DNA of 64,000 bases from Prototheca cutis (GCA_002897115.2 BCIH01000012.1:459334-523333), one strand, 5' to 3'. Positions 24,069 through 35,720 are shown, counted from the stretch's first letter. Translations and numbers: made by a program. The notes: a model not told the origin generated them from the letters alone.

Positions 24069-25502
24069 TTAGTAGATGGCGTCGTCGCCACCGCCATCGT
24101 CAAAGTCATCGTCGTAACCGTCGTCATCATCAAACCGTTCATTCTGCACATTGGGTGTTGGAGATTGGAGGGGAGGGATGATGNGAGCGACAGAAATGAG
24201 AGCTCAAACATGCATGCACGGGATGCTGCGCACCATGCTCCTGGCGCCACCAGCTTTAAGAGTGCCAACCAACCAGGATTTAAAAGAAAGCAGCACACCA
24301 CCTCACCACAAAGTAGTCGTCATCCTCTTCATCGCCAAAGTCGTCGGCATCCTCTTCCGCATTGGCGCCGTCCTGGTCCTCTTCGTCTTCGTTGGCTCTG
24401 GCGCGGGAAGAANGCGTGGCGGGAGACAGTGAATGCNCGGTTCAGGGAAGCAGGCACATGTGCATGCAACTGCATCATCAAGGCACGACAACCCCCCCCA
24501 ACGTACTGGGAGAGCCCGGCGGCTTCGTCCCCGCCGGCNGCCCGTGACCTCGTCTCCGCAGCTGCCAGGGTTTCCAACACCCCCAGCTCGTCCGTTCCAG
24601 ATTTCTTTCTTCGCACTGCGGCAGCTGTCCATGCTGCCATCTGGTCGCCCTTGCTGGCCCTACAAAGGGGTGGTGTTCGCAAATCAGGGCTAGATCATTC
24701 TGTGGGCAAGGTGTGAGCCCCCACATGGCATCTCTTCTCCCTTCAAATTCGCCTCACTTTGCGCCCGCTGGGCCGTAGAGCTCTGTGGGAAGGTTCCGGG
24801 GGTGCAGCGTCAGGAAGCTGGCCAGTTCCTTCACGGGGTTGACTGCGCNGCCACCNGGTCTCTTGGGGTCTTGGAAAGACGTCGCGGTGAGATGGTAGGG
24901 CGACGTCCGCCACACATGCTGCAGCTCNTGTCGTCGAAGCTGCAGCGTGGGAAGAGGTGGCATGCATGGAGTGCTGTCTGATGTGGTATGGAACATGTGA
25001 CTGGGTCTCCAGATCCTTGGTGGTCAGTGGNTNTCTGCATCCCATCTNCGCACGCAGCACGAAAGACAGCACTGCTGCACACAGCGACTCATGCTTGCGG
25101 CCACAGGCCGTTCACACCAACCCCTCGCAACGCACGCACCATGCAGCGTTCGGTCATTGTGGGGACCACCTCGGGCACCTCTGGCAGCTCAATCTCCTGC
25201 AATGATAAGGAGCCAAAATTGAACGCAGGGATGACCTCAAGAAATCGAGTGTGAGCTGAGCAAAAAGAGTTTCTCACCTCACCCCTTCAGCCCGGGCGCC
25301 AGTGGTGCCATGCTACGACATCAATCAGCATTGCACTGCAGCGCCTCATGTCGGGACTGTGAAGCACGCACATACGCACAGGAAACAGGGGAGGAGGTCC
25401 TGTAGGGACTGGCAGTGGCCCATCCTCGCCAGCGCCAGGAATCTGGGGGGGCCGGCCTCGCCACCCCCTCCCTCGGCCACCTCGGCCCCTGCCGCCAAAC
25501 AT
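24069..25502 (-). CDS. RPC31: RNA polymerase III subunit RPC31/RPC7
   Basis: The ATG at 25502 gives an Arg/Gly-rich start, MFGGRGRGGRGRGWRGRPP, then GPPPLFP, the conserved short motif of RPC31/POLR3G. Following exons give EIELPEVPEVVPTMTER, SFQDPKR, then VKELASFLTLHPRNLPTELY, the core that packs on the Pol III clamp. A later exon has KSGTDELGVLETLAAAE, then a strongly acidic tail (ANEDEEDQDGANAEED, EEDDDYF, NERFDDDDGYDDDFDDGGGD) ending DAIY and TAA at 24069. The RG-rich start, PPPLFP and D/E-Y tail together are diagnostic. RPC31 belongs to the C31-C82-C34 subcomplex used for Pol III initiation on tRNA and 5S genes. N bases at 24183, 24413, 24436 and 24849 affect single codons. Confidence 0.8.
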
Positions 25503-25984
25503 TCGCTGCCTTTATCCAGCCAGTTCCAGGACAAGATGTGGCCGACGATGTGACAAAGGAAATGCTCTTAGGACAGACGAGCTTTCAGGGCACGCTCAGG
25601 AATCCATCGTGATGAGCCCATTGGTGGGCGAACGTCAGCGACAAACACTCGGCTCTCTCTTATCACAAAGTCCTCACGTCTAGTTAGCCCAATTTGAGTT
25701 TATCGATGCATGCATCAAGGATGCATATGCATATATCAGTTTATAAAAGTGCCATGCATGTACATGGCCAAACGAATGGGCGCCATGCATCCCTCTGAGG
25801 CGACCCCGTGTCGCGGCGCATTTCCTGACGGGTGGGACACGACTGAGCTCCCTGCTGCCATCCCGAACCCACCATTCTGCCAAAATCCGCAAAGCTTCTC
25901 GGGCTTGATGTAATTGAATTTAATCCATCCGGAAGGAAAAGCATAGTCACGTTGTTAAACGGCCTTCAGAATGGCCTGAGCGTC
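25503..25984. promoter_or_regulatory. Divergent intergenic region between RPC31 and the methyltransferase
   Basis: These 482 bases lie between two divergent start codons and should carry both promoters. AT-rich patches near 25690-25750 and 25910-25930 stand out from the GC-rich surroundings, but no defined motif was recognised. Confidence 0.35.
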
Positions 25985-27946
25985 ATGCCCGCTGTTACCG
26001 GGGCCGCCGGGCTGGCGGCCAGAGGCCTTTGCCCTGCCTGGGCCTCGGCCGAGCCATGGCGGGGCGCGTGGCGCTGCCATGCACACACGCAAGCCGGTCC
26101 CCTGGCCAGAGTACTGCTCAAGAGCAACCGAGTGGGTTTGTTCCAAAAGCACCGCACGCCGGTGGTGTATGACGGCGCCATTGCCGGCGTGAAGGGCCGC
26201 ACCCCCCAACAAGGGGATGCAGTGCTTGTCTGTGACCCTTCCGGAAGCCCATTTGCATGGGGAATGTGGAACCCATCTTCCCTGTACCGCATCAGGCAAG
26301 GCTGAGGGGTGAACAGGTTTGGGCTGTGGCGTTTTGGAGGGGGGAGCGCTCCTCCGGTGGGGCAGAGGTCAGAAGACAGTTGCCCAACGATTGTGTTCCG
26401 CATGGCAACACCTGCGGTGCCCAGATGCCTTGTCACGAACATCAAGCGAATCCTGCAACATGTCATCAAGGGTGCACCCCATGCAGGGTGATGGACCACG
26501 AGGAGTCGCTGGAGGCTGTTCAACGAAACCCCACTGCTGCAGTGCGACAGTTGCTGGAGAGCAGGCTCAGGGACGCCGCCGGCCTTCGCCGAGCGCTGGG
26601 GCTGCCCTGCATGCACACTGATGTTTTCCGGCTCATCAACGGGTGAGGCGACAGGGGAATCGCTGCATGGTGGCCTTTGAGGAAGTTTTGAGGAGGTGGT
26701 ATGTGCCATTCAGGCGGTTGACATCAGCCGGATCCGGGAATTGATTCTGTTTTCCTTGCCTTTCCTGTGCCCCATATGCAACCAGGCTCCACTGTTCCTC
26801 CTAACCACACTCTCCCAGGGAAGGAGATGGCCTGTCCGGCCTTGTCATCGACATGCTGGGCCCACGGACCGTGGTGGCACCGTCAGCAGCCTGGTGCCTT
26901 CACCACAAGTCCGCGCTACTCGGGGCACTGTCGGCCATCCTGCCCGGTCTGTCACAGGATAACAGCGGCAGCAGCCCAGTCGCCGACGTGCACTGGCGGC
27001 CTGCCACGACCATGCTGGAAAAGGAAGAGGGCTGCCCTGCGGAGCTGGTTGGTAGGGCTGGGCCCATGGACCTCGTAGGGGGAAGTGTCACCATCCCTGC
27101 CGAATCCCTGGCCCCGAAGGGCCCCAGCTTTGCTGTTTCCAGCCCAGATGCACCTGCACACCGTGCACAGCCTCTAATGGTGACCGAGCTGGGCCTGCGG
27201 TACCAGTTTGACCCCGATGGTCCGAGCCAGAAGACGGGCTTCTATGCCGACCAGCGGGACAGNCGTGCTTTCCTGCGCGGCATCTCACACGGCAAGCGAG
27301 TCCTGGACCTCTGTTGCTACACGGGTGGATTCTCGCTGAACGCCGCCGCCGGCGGCGCAGCCACGGTGCTGGGCCTCGACTCCTCGGCGGCCGCGGTTGC
27401 CGCAGCGACGGCCGCCGCAGAACTCAATGGTCTGGGCGGAGTCGCCAAGTTTGAGCGTGGCGACATCCGCACTTGGATGACTAATGCTGCCCCTCAAAAA
27501 AACTGGGACATTGTCGTGCTCGACCCACCAAAGCTTGCCCGGGGCCGTGCGGGGCTGCACCGCGCGCGGGGGCAGTACCTTGCGCTCAATACCGCCGCCC
27601 TGCGCCTCGTCGCACCGGGGGGCCTGCTCATGACCTGTTCCTGCTCCGGGGCCATGACGCAGTCGGCCGGATTCGTGCCGTTGCTCCAGGTGAACGCCCC
27701 TGTTGGTAAATGGAGCTCGGGACTGTGCAGTGGCAAACATCCCGCGTTCTCAAACAGCCTGGTTTGANCCCCCGCCAATCCCTCCCCTTTCCCCCAAACA
27801 ATGACAACCACAAACAGGAGGCAGCGGCGGCGGCGGGGCGTCGCATCGCCGTGCTTCGCGTGGCCGGCGCGGCGGCCGATCACCCTGTGGCACCAGAGCA
27901 CCCCGAGGGAGCCTACCTTACCAATGTGCTCATACATGTTGCCTGA
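25985..27946 (+). CDS. RlmI-like class I SAM-dependent rRNA methyltransferase with N-terminal PUA-like domain
   Basis: The ATG at 25985 opens a basic, Ala-rich start that could be an organelle transit peptide. The PUA-like part follows: [40 protein letters not shown]. After a helical exon comes the EEHAD-like middle domain and the Rossmann catalytic domain: [38 protein letters not shown] (SAM-binding motif I), [13 protein letters not shown] (motif IV, DPP) and [11 protein letters not shown] (motif VI with a Cys where m5C enzymes have the nucleophile). The order PUA, linker, methyltransferase and the GFYxDQR motif are those of bacterial RlmI/RlmK, which modify 23S rRNA. An organellar rRNA substrate is inferred. 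The last exon ends [11 protein letters not shown]. Confidence 0.85.
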
Positions 27947-28192
27947 GGCGAGCAAATGAATCGTTCACAGAGGCGACTGCAAGAGAGAGGTGCCACTATT
28001 GTACAGTATTGCTTTGATTTCTGGGTGTTGTCGTGGGTTCATTGTGTGCCCTGATTGCACCCCTGGGCCCAGTCAGTTGTGAACAACAGGTATTGACGCC
28101 AGTCGACTGCACGTGTGGTGTCACAAGGGGGGTATCCAAAGGCAGCGCCATGCAAGTACAGCGCTCTGCATGACAACATGACCCTGCTGTCC

Positions 28193-29571
28193 TCAAGCAG
28201 AGAGAGCGCTGCAGGCATCGGTGCATGCCCGGGGCAGCATTGCCCATGGCGCCTCCTCTGCCGCGGACCGCGCCAGGTCAGCGATCACGGGGTCCAGTTC
28301 GCCGGGGACAACCAGGTCGCGCAGGCCCAGCAGGTAGTTCCACCCGCTGGCACTGCTGGGCGCCAGCNCCACCGCCGATTCCACCACATCCAGCTCTCTA
28401 TTGTTCATTGGGGAAAGGATGAATGGTGGGTCGTCGTCTTGACTGCGTGCACATTGGTCTTTCAATCTCCCGGCAAGCACCAATTATTTCCTTGCCAAAA
28501 AACAAAAAATCGGTCATCTGGCTCCGTTACGCGTGCACAACCGCTGCCGTACCCTTGGATTAGCGGGTGGGTGGCCGGGAGGTCTCGGCCCAGGCGGCCA
28601 CGCCCCGCCACGGGCTGCGCCCGGGGGTCAAGCCCGTGCTGCTCGGCGGCCAGTCGCCGCAGCACGAACATGCGGTAGGCCCACGCCGAGTTGCTCCGCA
28701 CGTCGGCGGCGATGTATTCCGTTGACGCAGCCAGCTCTGATGCTCCCAGCGCAGGCGTCCACGCTGCGGCAATCACCGCCTGGCGCTGCGCCCAGGCGTG
28801 GTAGTTCTTCCCGTCCAGCGTCAGACACGCGTCCACGAACGCCAACTCCTCGGACACCGCCGGGGCGCCCAGCAGCAGCGCCAGTTTGCGCCGTGCGTTC
28901 CAGAGCTGGTAATTCTTAGGGTTGGCCGATGCCACTGAAGCCATGAGTTCACGCTCTGCCTCCACCACTGAAGGTGGAAGCGTTTTACCCATTGGCAGNG
29001 GCGATGGGGGGAGATCGTCGCCGGCGTCGTCATCGCCCATGGGACTCCCACCAGACGTACTCTCATTCCCCACTCCCTCATACAGTGCGAGGAGGCATCG
29101 CCAGCGCCACTCCCACACCGTATAGTGCGCAGAGTTGATGTGCAGGATGATGTGCTCCGTCAGACGCAACAGCCGATGACTCAACTCCTGACAGAGTTTG
29201 TTTTTGTTTGTTTTTTTTTTTTGGGGGGGGGGGGGGGGNNCTGGGCCACGGTGCCGGACTGGCATAACGAGGAACCCCCATCCAGACAGAGATACCTTTT
29301 CTTCTGTTCCCCTCCTCCCATACCCTCCAACCCATGGCATCCCACCCAATCCAACCACACAAAAAATAGAACAACGCACCCCTCGGCGCTGTGCGGCCCA
29401 GAACCGGGCCATGGCCAGGCTGTCCTCCTCGTCCATGTCGATGTGCACCACAGGCTGTGATACCGCAGGGTACTGCAGTGGCTCCAGGTCGTCCCATGTC
29501 TCGTCGGCCAGCACATCGACGGGGTCGGGCGCCGTCGACGGGATCTCCTCGATGTCTACGCTCGCAGGCAT
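28193..29571 (-). CDS. FNTA: Protein farnesyltransferase/geranylgeranyltransferase I alpha subunit
   Basis: The ATG at 29571 gives MPASVDIEEIPS and an acidic start, then ARFWAAQRRG. Prenyltransferase-alpha repeats follow: LTEHIILHINSAHYTVWEWR, ASANPKNYQLWNARRKLALL, LTLDGKNYHAWAQRQAVIA and DVRSNSAWAYRMFVLRRL. Each has the Asn-x-x-x-W-x-x-R pattern typical of this superhelix. The last exon has SGWNYLLGLRDLVVPGELDP. The alpha subunit is shared by farnesyl- and geranylgeranyltransferase I in the cytosol and carries a Lys needed for diphosphate release. Rab GGTase alpha is a less likely alternative, as no LRR or Ig-like part is seen. An intron near 29210-29240 contains a poly-T/poly-G run with N bases. 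Confidence 0.88.
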
Positions 29572-31039
29572 GATTGATGGATGGGCTGGATGGGACAACG
29601 CTGCTCTCAAGCTAATGACAGCTGTTCTTTAGCTGCACAGTATTTCAGTTTTCTTCGCCGATGGTGCTGCGAGGTGCCTCAAACATCCAGCTGCAGATTC
29701 AGATGGGTGGGTATGGGTGAGGGTGCGGAGTGCGATTCGTGGAACAGCGAGGGGAAGACCCGTAGTGGCCAGGGGCAGCCGTGGGGTCCAAACGTGCAGA
29801 CAACAGCCACGTGAGTCACACCTTACATGATACGCCAGAAAGCTGCAAGGGCAGTGCATGCATCACATGCAGACATTCACATTCCCCCAATCACTCTGCA
29901 CGCACTTGTCTCGTTCCACCTCGCGGAGCTGGGACCGGATCTGTGTCAGGGCTGCCTCCCACCTGTCTGCAAGGCGGATCACAACACCCGGATGTCCATG
30001 TGAGACTTCAGGAGCGCCTAGAGACCTTCATGTGCATCTGGGCCAGCTGGAACTTTCCCAGCCGAATCCGCGTACCCTGAGATGAGGACCTCCCGTCCCC
30101 GCCGTGATCACTTCCCGCTCGCCTCACTGCAGCAGCATGGTGGCACGCGAGGACGGCTCAATGGAGGGCAATTGAGGACAATCACATCATCAGACACGTT
30201 TCCCCCACGCATCCACACGCGACGCACGGCTGGTGGGCGACTCGGCGCCTGGTCTGCCCTGTGCAGGAGGAGCGTGGCGACCAGCCTGGGGTAGGCCAGA
30301 CATGGACCTCGATGAGGCCCGTCGTTTGCAATGGGTTGTCACAATGATTAGTGAATGATTCCCGTGAATAATTGCTGGTGCAATGAGCATCGTGCGGAGG
30401 GTCCCAGTGCACTGCCACGAGATCTCCGTCTTCCGACATTGAACGGGGAGACAGGGCGCCGACGGGAACCCAACTGGACTGCTCCCACTTACATGGAACC
30501 AGTGGCCAAGCTACCATGCATGCAAAGGCGCCAGNGCAGGCTTTCACAACATTCATACACTAAAACAAGCTGTAAACGGTNNTGAACATATTCGCTGAGA
30601 GAATATTGGCTGCGAGAGGACTGCTGTCGTGAGTGCTATTGAGCAGCCTTCCAGCGAGCACCGCCCCGGCTCGGGGCTCCACCAGTCCTGCCGACCACTG
30701 GAGACAGGCCAGGGACTGGTATCCTGCTACATGCAGCATTAAGTCAGTCTAGTGACCTGTAGACGACTGCGCCATGTCTGTGGCGCAGGATTTGCTGCTC
30801 CTGCAGGNGAGCAGTGGGTACCTTGAGGGGTAATGCTGCATGCAGGATGTGTACCTGCGTGTCTGGCCAGGACTGGAGTCTGCCATGCATATCCCCTGGG
30901 GATCAATGAAAACACACTTCTCCATTCTTTAGAGGGAAATGTTTTCTCGGGACCTGGGTTTCTGCCACAATGTAGTATCTGCAAGTAAGCCTGGCTCCCG
31001 TCCCCCCGCTCACTCCNCCCCGTCTCTGCCTGCCTGCAG
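29572..31039. other. Region between FNTA and the first certain SDA1 exon
   Basis: This 1.5 kb must contain the FNTA promoter and the 5' end of SDA1. An ATG at 29661 opens MVLRGASNIQLQIQM, a plausible SDA1 start, but its available GT donors do not match the phase needed at the 31040 acceptor, so at least one small exon is unidentified. No RNA gene or mobile element was seen in the rest. Confidence 0.3.
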
Positions 31040-33937
31040 GGGCACATCAAGCGGGATTCTGCTGGTTATCAAGACGAGTTTGAGCTGCAATGGAGGCACT
31101 ACCAGGCCTGTCTGCAGCTGCTGCGGCTCTCCCCGGACCAGCCCAGCCCAGAACTCGCCGAGCTGGTCACCTTTGTTGCTCAAGTCGCCAGCCGGTACCC
31201 CAGGCTGACCTCTGGGTTTGCACCGGAGCTCATTGCGGTTCTGGACGAGCATCACATGCTGCTGGAGCCCAGCCTGCGTGAGACCATGGTCAAGGCCCTC
31301 ATCCTCCTCAGGAACCGCAATGAGGTGAAGTCGGGTGAATTGCTCGTGTTTGGGGTGTTGATTGAGAGGNGGTGGGCGCACAGGGGCCCACCTGCTGTGG
31401 CTTCCTCCCAAAAGAGAAATACAGCAGATAAGGATATAACCCCCCTCCCTTTGTCTTGACTGATGCAGCTGCCTGCTGCAGAGCTCCTGCCGTTATTGTT
31501 CCGGCTGTTCAAGGTTCAGAACAAGGCGCTGCGCACACTGGTCTTCCGGCACATCACCGCCGACATCAAGGCTGCGAATAAGAAAGCGCGGAACGAGCGG
31601 CTGAACCGGTCATTGCAGGCCTTCATGTACTCGGTCCTGGGCGACCCGCACGAGGGCACAGCCAAGCGCGGCCTGGCTGTGCTGACCGAGCTCTGGCGGC
31701 GCCGCATCTGGCGCGATGCCCGCACCGTCAACGTCATCGCTTCGGCCGCGGCGCACCCTTCTCCCCGGATTTTACTCGCCGTGCTGAAGTTCTTCATCGG
31801 CCAAGATGCAAATGGTGCTGGTGGTGAGAACAGTGACGACAGCGATGACGAAGGTGGCNACGGCGCCGACCCCGAGAACAGGGGCCCTGCGGCGCCATCC
31901 AAGGATGCCATTTACTCCGCGTTCCACAAGGGCACAGCGACGTCCAAGAAGAAGAAGCAGCGCAAGATCAAGCGCGTACAGGCGGCCGTCAAAAAGGCTG
32001 AACGTCGGGGTGCCGGCCTGGCATCTGAATCTTTTGCTGCGCTGCAGCTGCTGCACGACCCTCAGGGTTTTGCGGACAAGCTGTTCCAGCGCATGCAGGC
32101 GGCGGGCACACGGCACGAGACGCGACTGGTCATCATGTCGGTGCTCAGCCGTGCCATCGGCGTGCACAAGCTTCTCGTCCTGAATTTCTACCCCCTTCTC
32201 CAAAAGTACATTGCGCCCCAGACACCCGAGGTCACTACTGTGCTGGCCGCCTTTGTCCAGGCCTGCCATGACCAGGTGCCCCCAGACGTGCTGGAGCCCA
32301 CGTTAAGAAGGCTGGTGGACCAATTCGTCCACGACCGTGCTCGCCCCGAGGTCATGACCATCGGGCTCAAGACCGTCCGCGAAATCTGCACCCGCACGCC
32401 CCTCATCATGACCCCAGAACTCCTCCAGGTTGGTAGTGGCTAGGCGGGAGGGGNGGGGGAGATTTGGGGTTTTGTATTTTAAATTCCCATGCTTGACAAC
32501 CAACCCTCAACCGACAACAGGATCTGACAATGTACAAGAAGACACGGGACAAGGCCGTATCTTCCGCGGCCCGGGGCCTGATTTCGTTGTTCCGGGAGCT
32601 GGCGCCCGGGATGCTGGAGCGCAAGGAGCGGGGCCGGGGNGCCGACCTCGAGGCAGCGCCGCTGCAGTTTGGTGCCGCCCGGCTGGCCACAGGCGTCGAC
32701 GGCCTCGACCTGCTGGAAGCTGCCGAGCGAGCGGGCCGCTTTGACTCGGACGGCGAACTCATCTCTGACGACTCTGACAATGAAGAAGCAGGCGACTTGG
32801 CCGAGCTGGACTCGGGCAGTGAACTGGAGGAACGCAGCGACGAAGAGGACGAGGAGGGTGGTGACAGCGACGAAGAGGACGAGGAGGGTGGTGACAGCGA
32901 CGAAGAGGACGAGCATGATGTTGTCTCTGGCGGCAGCGATGAGGAAGAAGCATTGCAGAGCGACGGCGACAATGATGGTGACGACGAGGAGCGACCGCGC
33001 CTCAAGCGCAAGCGGGTTGCCCAAGGGGACGATGACAGCGACGGCGAAGACGAAGAAGATGACGGTGCTAACGTCGTNTTGTCCTCTGATGGTGAGGGCG
33101 AGTGGGCGAGCAGGTCCGAAGGCAGCGAGTCTGGGAGCGAGGCAGAGGAAGGACCCGCCACCNNNNNGGTGGCGCCGCAGCGGCCTGGACAGGCCGGCAG
33201 CCTGATGCAGCTGAAGAAGCAGCTGGCAGAGGCAAGGAAGGCCACCGAAACCAAGACTGCCGAAGAGGAGGAACCTTGGCCGGACCGCATTCTCAGCTCC
33301 GAGGACTTTGAGAAAATCCGGCGCCTCAAGCACCGCCAGCTGGTCGAGAAGGAGATGCAGGTGGGTCAGGCTTTGTTTAGCACGTGGACATTCGCTGTCG
33401 AGTGGATGTGGCAGTGCGCTGATTTCTATATTCCCCGACCCCTCATTCGTCCGTCCATCCACAACCCGCAGAAACACGGTCTCAAGTCTGCCAGCAAGCG
33501 CGAAAAGGCCCGTGCGGCGGCCGAGGAGGCGGCGGATGCGGCGATGGCACTGCAATCGCAGCTGGGGACCATGCACGATGCCCGCGTGGTGCCAGACGAC
33601 CTGCTGGGCTCCCACAAGTACCGCAAAGACAAGGCCGAGCGGCTCAAAGCCGTCATGGAAGGTGCATCTGCTGTTTTAGTTGGTGTTCTGTGGGGATTTG
33701 TCACCATTGCCAGACGGATATCCACCACACACTCCGCCCAAATCTGCAGGAAGGGAGGGTCGCGAGTTTGGGGCCAAGACCTCCCTCAAGAACAAGAAGA
33801 CAGGCGGTCTCAGCAACAAGGAGAAGCAAAAGCGGAAGAACCTGCCTCTGGCCGCAAGGGCGGGCCAGGTCCGGCAGCGCAAGGTGCGCAACAAGCTCAA
33901 GAGCNTCAAAAACTTCAAGGGCCGGGTCAAGAAGTGA
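31040..33937 (+). CDS. SDA1: SDA1 homologue, 60S ribosome biogenesis/export (5' exon unresolved)
   Basis: From the acceptor at 31039 the protein reads [20 protein letters not shown], then [19 protein letters not shown] and [15 protein letters not shown], the conserved SDA1 N-terminal repeat domain. The next exon (31469-32430) has [35 protein letters not shown] and [20 protein letters not shown]. The exon from 32521 starts [20 protein letters not shown], then a long acidic stretch with a tandem in-frame repeat. Later exons give [39 protein letters not shown] and the basic end KNFKGRVKK. Yeast SDA1 acts in pre-60S maturation and nuclear export. The N run at 33163-33167 lies in the acidic linker and may hide a length error. 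Divergent from FNTA. Confidence 0.88.
32837..32919 (+). repeat. Coding minisatellite in SDA1, about 2.7 copies of 30 bases
   Basis: A 30-base unit encoding [10 protein letters not shown] is repeated nearly exactly and in frame within the acidic linker of SDA1. Confidence 0.85.
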
Positions 33938-34111
33938 TGGCCTCTTTTGTAAAGGGCAAACTGCAACATGAACTGGATGCCGGCAGGCCCAAATTAGATG
34001 GGTGCAACCACAGGACGTCCCCGGGGTGNTGTGCAAGGAATGCGCTTCCTTCAAAAACAGGTCAGCTCACGGCACAGCTTCAGAGTTCGCGTTTCGCAAG
34101 TCTCCAAAACC
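33938..34111. other. Spacer downstream of SDA1
   Basis: Presumed SDA1 3' UTR, up to the terminator of the permuted tRNA gene on the other strand. Nothing else was seen. Confidence 0.3.
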
Positions 34112-34119
34112 AAAAAAAA
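34112..34119 (-). terminator. RNA polymerase III oligo-T terminator of the permuted tRNA
   Basis: Eight consecutive T on the minus strand, eight bases after the 5'-half of the permuted tRNA and just past the AGCCG trailer stem. Position and length suit Pol III termination. Confidence 0.8.
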
Positions 34120-34127
34120 TTCGGCTA

Positions 34128-34240
34128 TCAGAGTCTACAGTGATAACCCCTACACTACGGAGCCGGAGGGAGGCGATGAGTCTAGGACTCGAGCCCACGA
34201 CTTGAAGGCCCCGGCCAGATTCGAACTGGCGTTTGCAGAT
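34128..34240 (-). tRNA. Circularly permuted tRNA-Gln (CUG)
   Basis: On the minus strand the 3' half comes first (34240-34206) and the 5' half second (34164-34128), separated by a 41-base insert. The 5' half is exactly 37 nt: acceptor GGCTCCG, TA, D-arm GTGTAGGGGTTATCAC, T, anticodon stem GTAGA and loop CTCTGA. The 3' half has A38, TCTGC, AAAC, T-arm GCCAG-TTCGAAT-CTGGC, CGGGGCC and T73. Acceptor strands pair 7/7 (one G-U), the anticodon stem 5/5 (one G-U) and the T stem 5/5. The joined loop CTCTGAA has anticodon CUG, as in ordinary eukaryotic tRNA-Gln. Leader CGGCT (34251-34247) and trailer AGCCG (34126-34122) are complementary, forming the extended helix expected for tRNA-splicing endonuclease at 37/38, with C32 able to pair with the G three bases before the 3' junction. 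Neither half fits an ordinary tRNA gene. Confidence 0.9.
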
Positions 34241-35370
34241 GACATCAGCCGATGTTGGTGTGAACATTTAGGTCCTATAAAAAGGCGCGTTGTTGCCTGC
34301 CACGCACAAAATGCCTGTGTGCAAGGGTGTTCGCACATAACAACCCTCGATTCACTGTTGCCAAAGGCTCACAATGAAAGAAGCAACATGCCAGACGCGT
34401 AATGACAGGTCATTAGCTCGTTGCACCGATGAGCTTAAAAGGCCAGCCAATAACCTTGGGGTTGCTGCTTCCAGCACAGCATTTACCTTGACGCCTGGCA
34501 GAAGGGTGTGAACATTCGGCCAACACAAAAAGGAAGGCAATTTTGGAATGGTGAGTCAAGGCACAGATTGCGGGTGCAGGTCAATGGGGCATGCCACCCT
34601 GGACGCGTGGGGGTTGTGCTTAGGGACACCATTCTGAAGCCAAGGTCATGTCTCCAAGTTTGGCTGGTGGGTGTGCTANGTATCTTGCANAGGAACAGCG
34701 CGGCATGAAGAGTGCACGATTCCAGCAGCCTGGGATGATCGCGCAGTTTGACNTCCCTTGAGCTGACAGGGCAGGTCCCAATGTGGCCCTCACCCTCCAG
34801 ATGCAGTGCACACGTGCGAGGACAGGCGGGCACCCGGGTGTATGAGAAAGCACATGGAGCTCACCCAATGCATTGGAATTGTGACAAGAGGGCCTTGGGA
34901 TGCACTGCCATTGGGGTCACAGGGCAGCCGACGGCCAGGGCCCTTGGCCCTTGGACGAGCCAGTCCTGCTGACCTGCCGGCAGCATGACACCGCTGTGCT
35001 GGTGCACATTGCCTGAAAGTGAATCAGCACATGTGATTGTCTCAGCACTGCAGATTCGCTTGCTCAAGTGCACAGAGTGAGTGTTCCAGGGGAGGACAGA
35101 GCTACACCGAGATGTGGCAATGCTGCAGAGATCGAACCATGCCTGCTCGTCAAGCTCACGAGCACTGTGCACATATTAGGGAAACCGCGGAATCCCGTGC
35201 TAATCGACCAATGCCAGCCTGGCGCAGCGACATGGTCGGGCCTGCGCATGATCAAGCGCTGCGATGATCAAGCCGCTGCTGTGGCGGGCTGATGATCGCG
35301 TCCAAAATGCGTCGCCCACCCTCCCACGTGTTCCTGGGGGGTGCTGGGCTGCAAAAAAAGCAAAAGAGAG
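34241..35370. other. Gene-poor spacer between permuted tRNA-Gln and tRNA-Leu
   Basis: No open frame with recognisable protein similarity and no further tRNA-like fold was found in these 1.1 kb. It is less GC-rich than neighbouring coding DNA. Confidence 0.35.
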
Positions 35371-35450
35371 TGTCGAGAGTGGGATTCGAACCCACGCCCT
35401 TCCGGATACGGACCTGAACCGCACGCCTTAGACCGCTCGGCCACCTCGAC
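35371..35450 (-). tRNA. tRNA-Leu (CAG), copy 1
   Basis: Read on the minus strand from 35450: acceptor GTCGAGG, A-box TGGCCGAGCGGT, anticodon arm TGCGG-TTCAGGT-CCGTA with anticodon CAG, a long class II variable arm, T-arm GTGGG-TTCGAAT-CCCAC and acceptor strand ending TCTCGAC plus A73. The long variable arm and CAG identify leucine (CUG codons). There is no intron. Seven T lie shortly downstream (35359-35353), a Pol III terminator. Confidence 0.95.
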
Positions 35451-35720
35451 GAACCGTCGTACTTTCTTCTTCAGGCTCCTTACCTCGTGCAACCGAGGCG
35501 AGTGATGTTCAATTCGCGAATACTTTACGTACATCAAGAAAGCGTTGAGTCCCTGGCGCGTCAATGATGCCATCCAGGATAGGAGCAGACTTCATCGCCG
35601 GCTGCCTGGACACGATGAAGGTTCTGCCTTGGCGGCGCTCATTGATCGCCCACAAGAGCATCACCCACCCTCGCACAGAACTCCTGGGAGGTGCTGCTTT
35701 GCCAAAAAGCAAAAAGTCAG

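Noticed and set aside
30182..30556. 124-codon minus frame between FNTA and SDA1
   Set aside because: No similarity and no coding-like neighbours; treated as spacer or intron.
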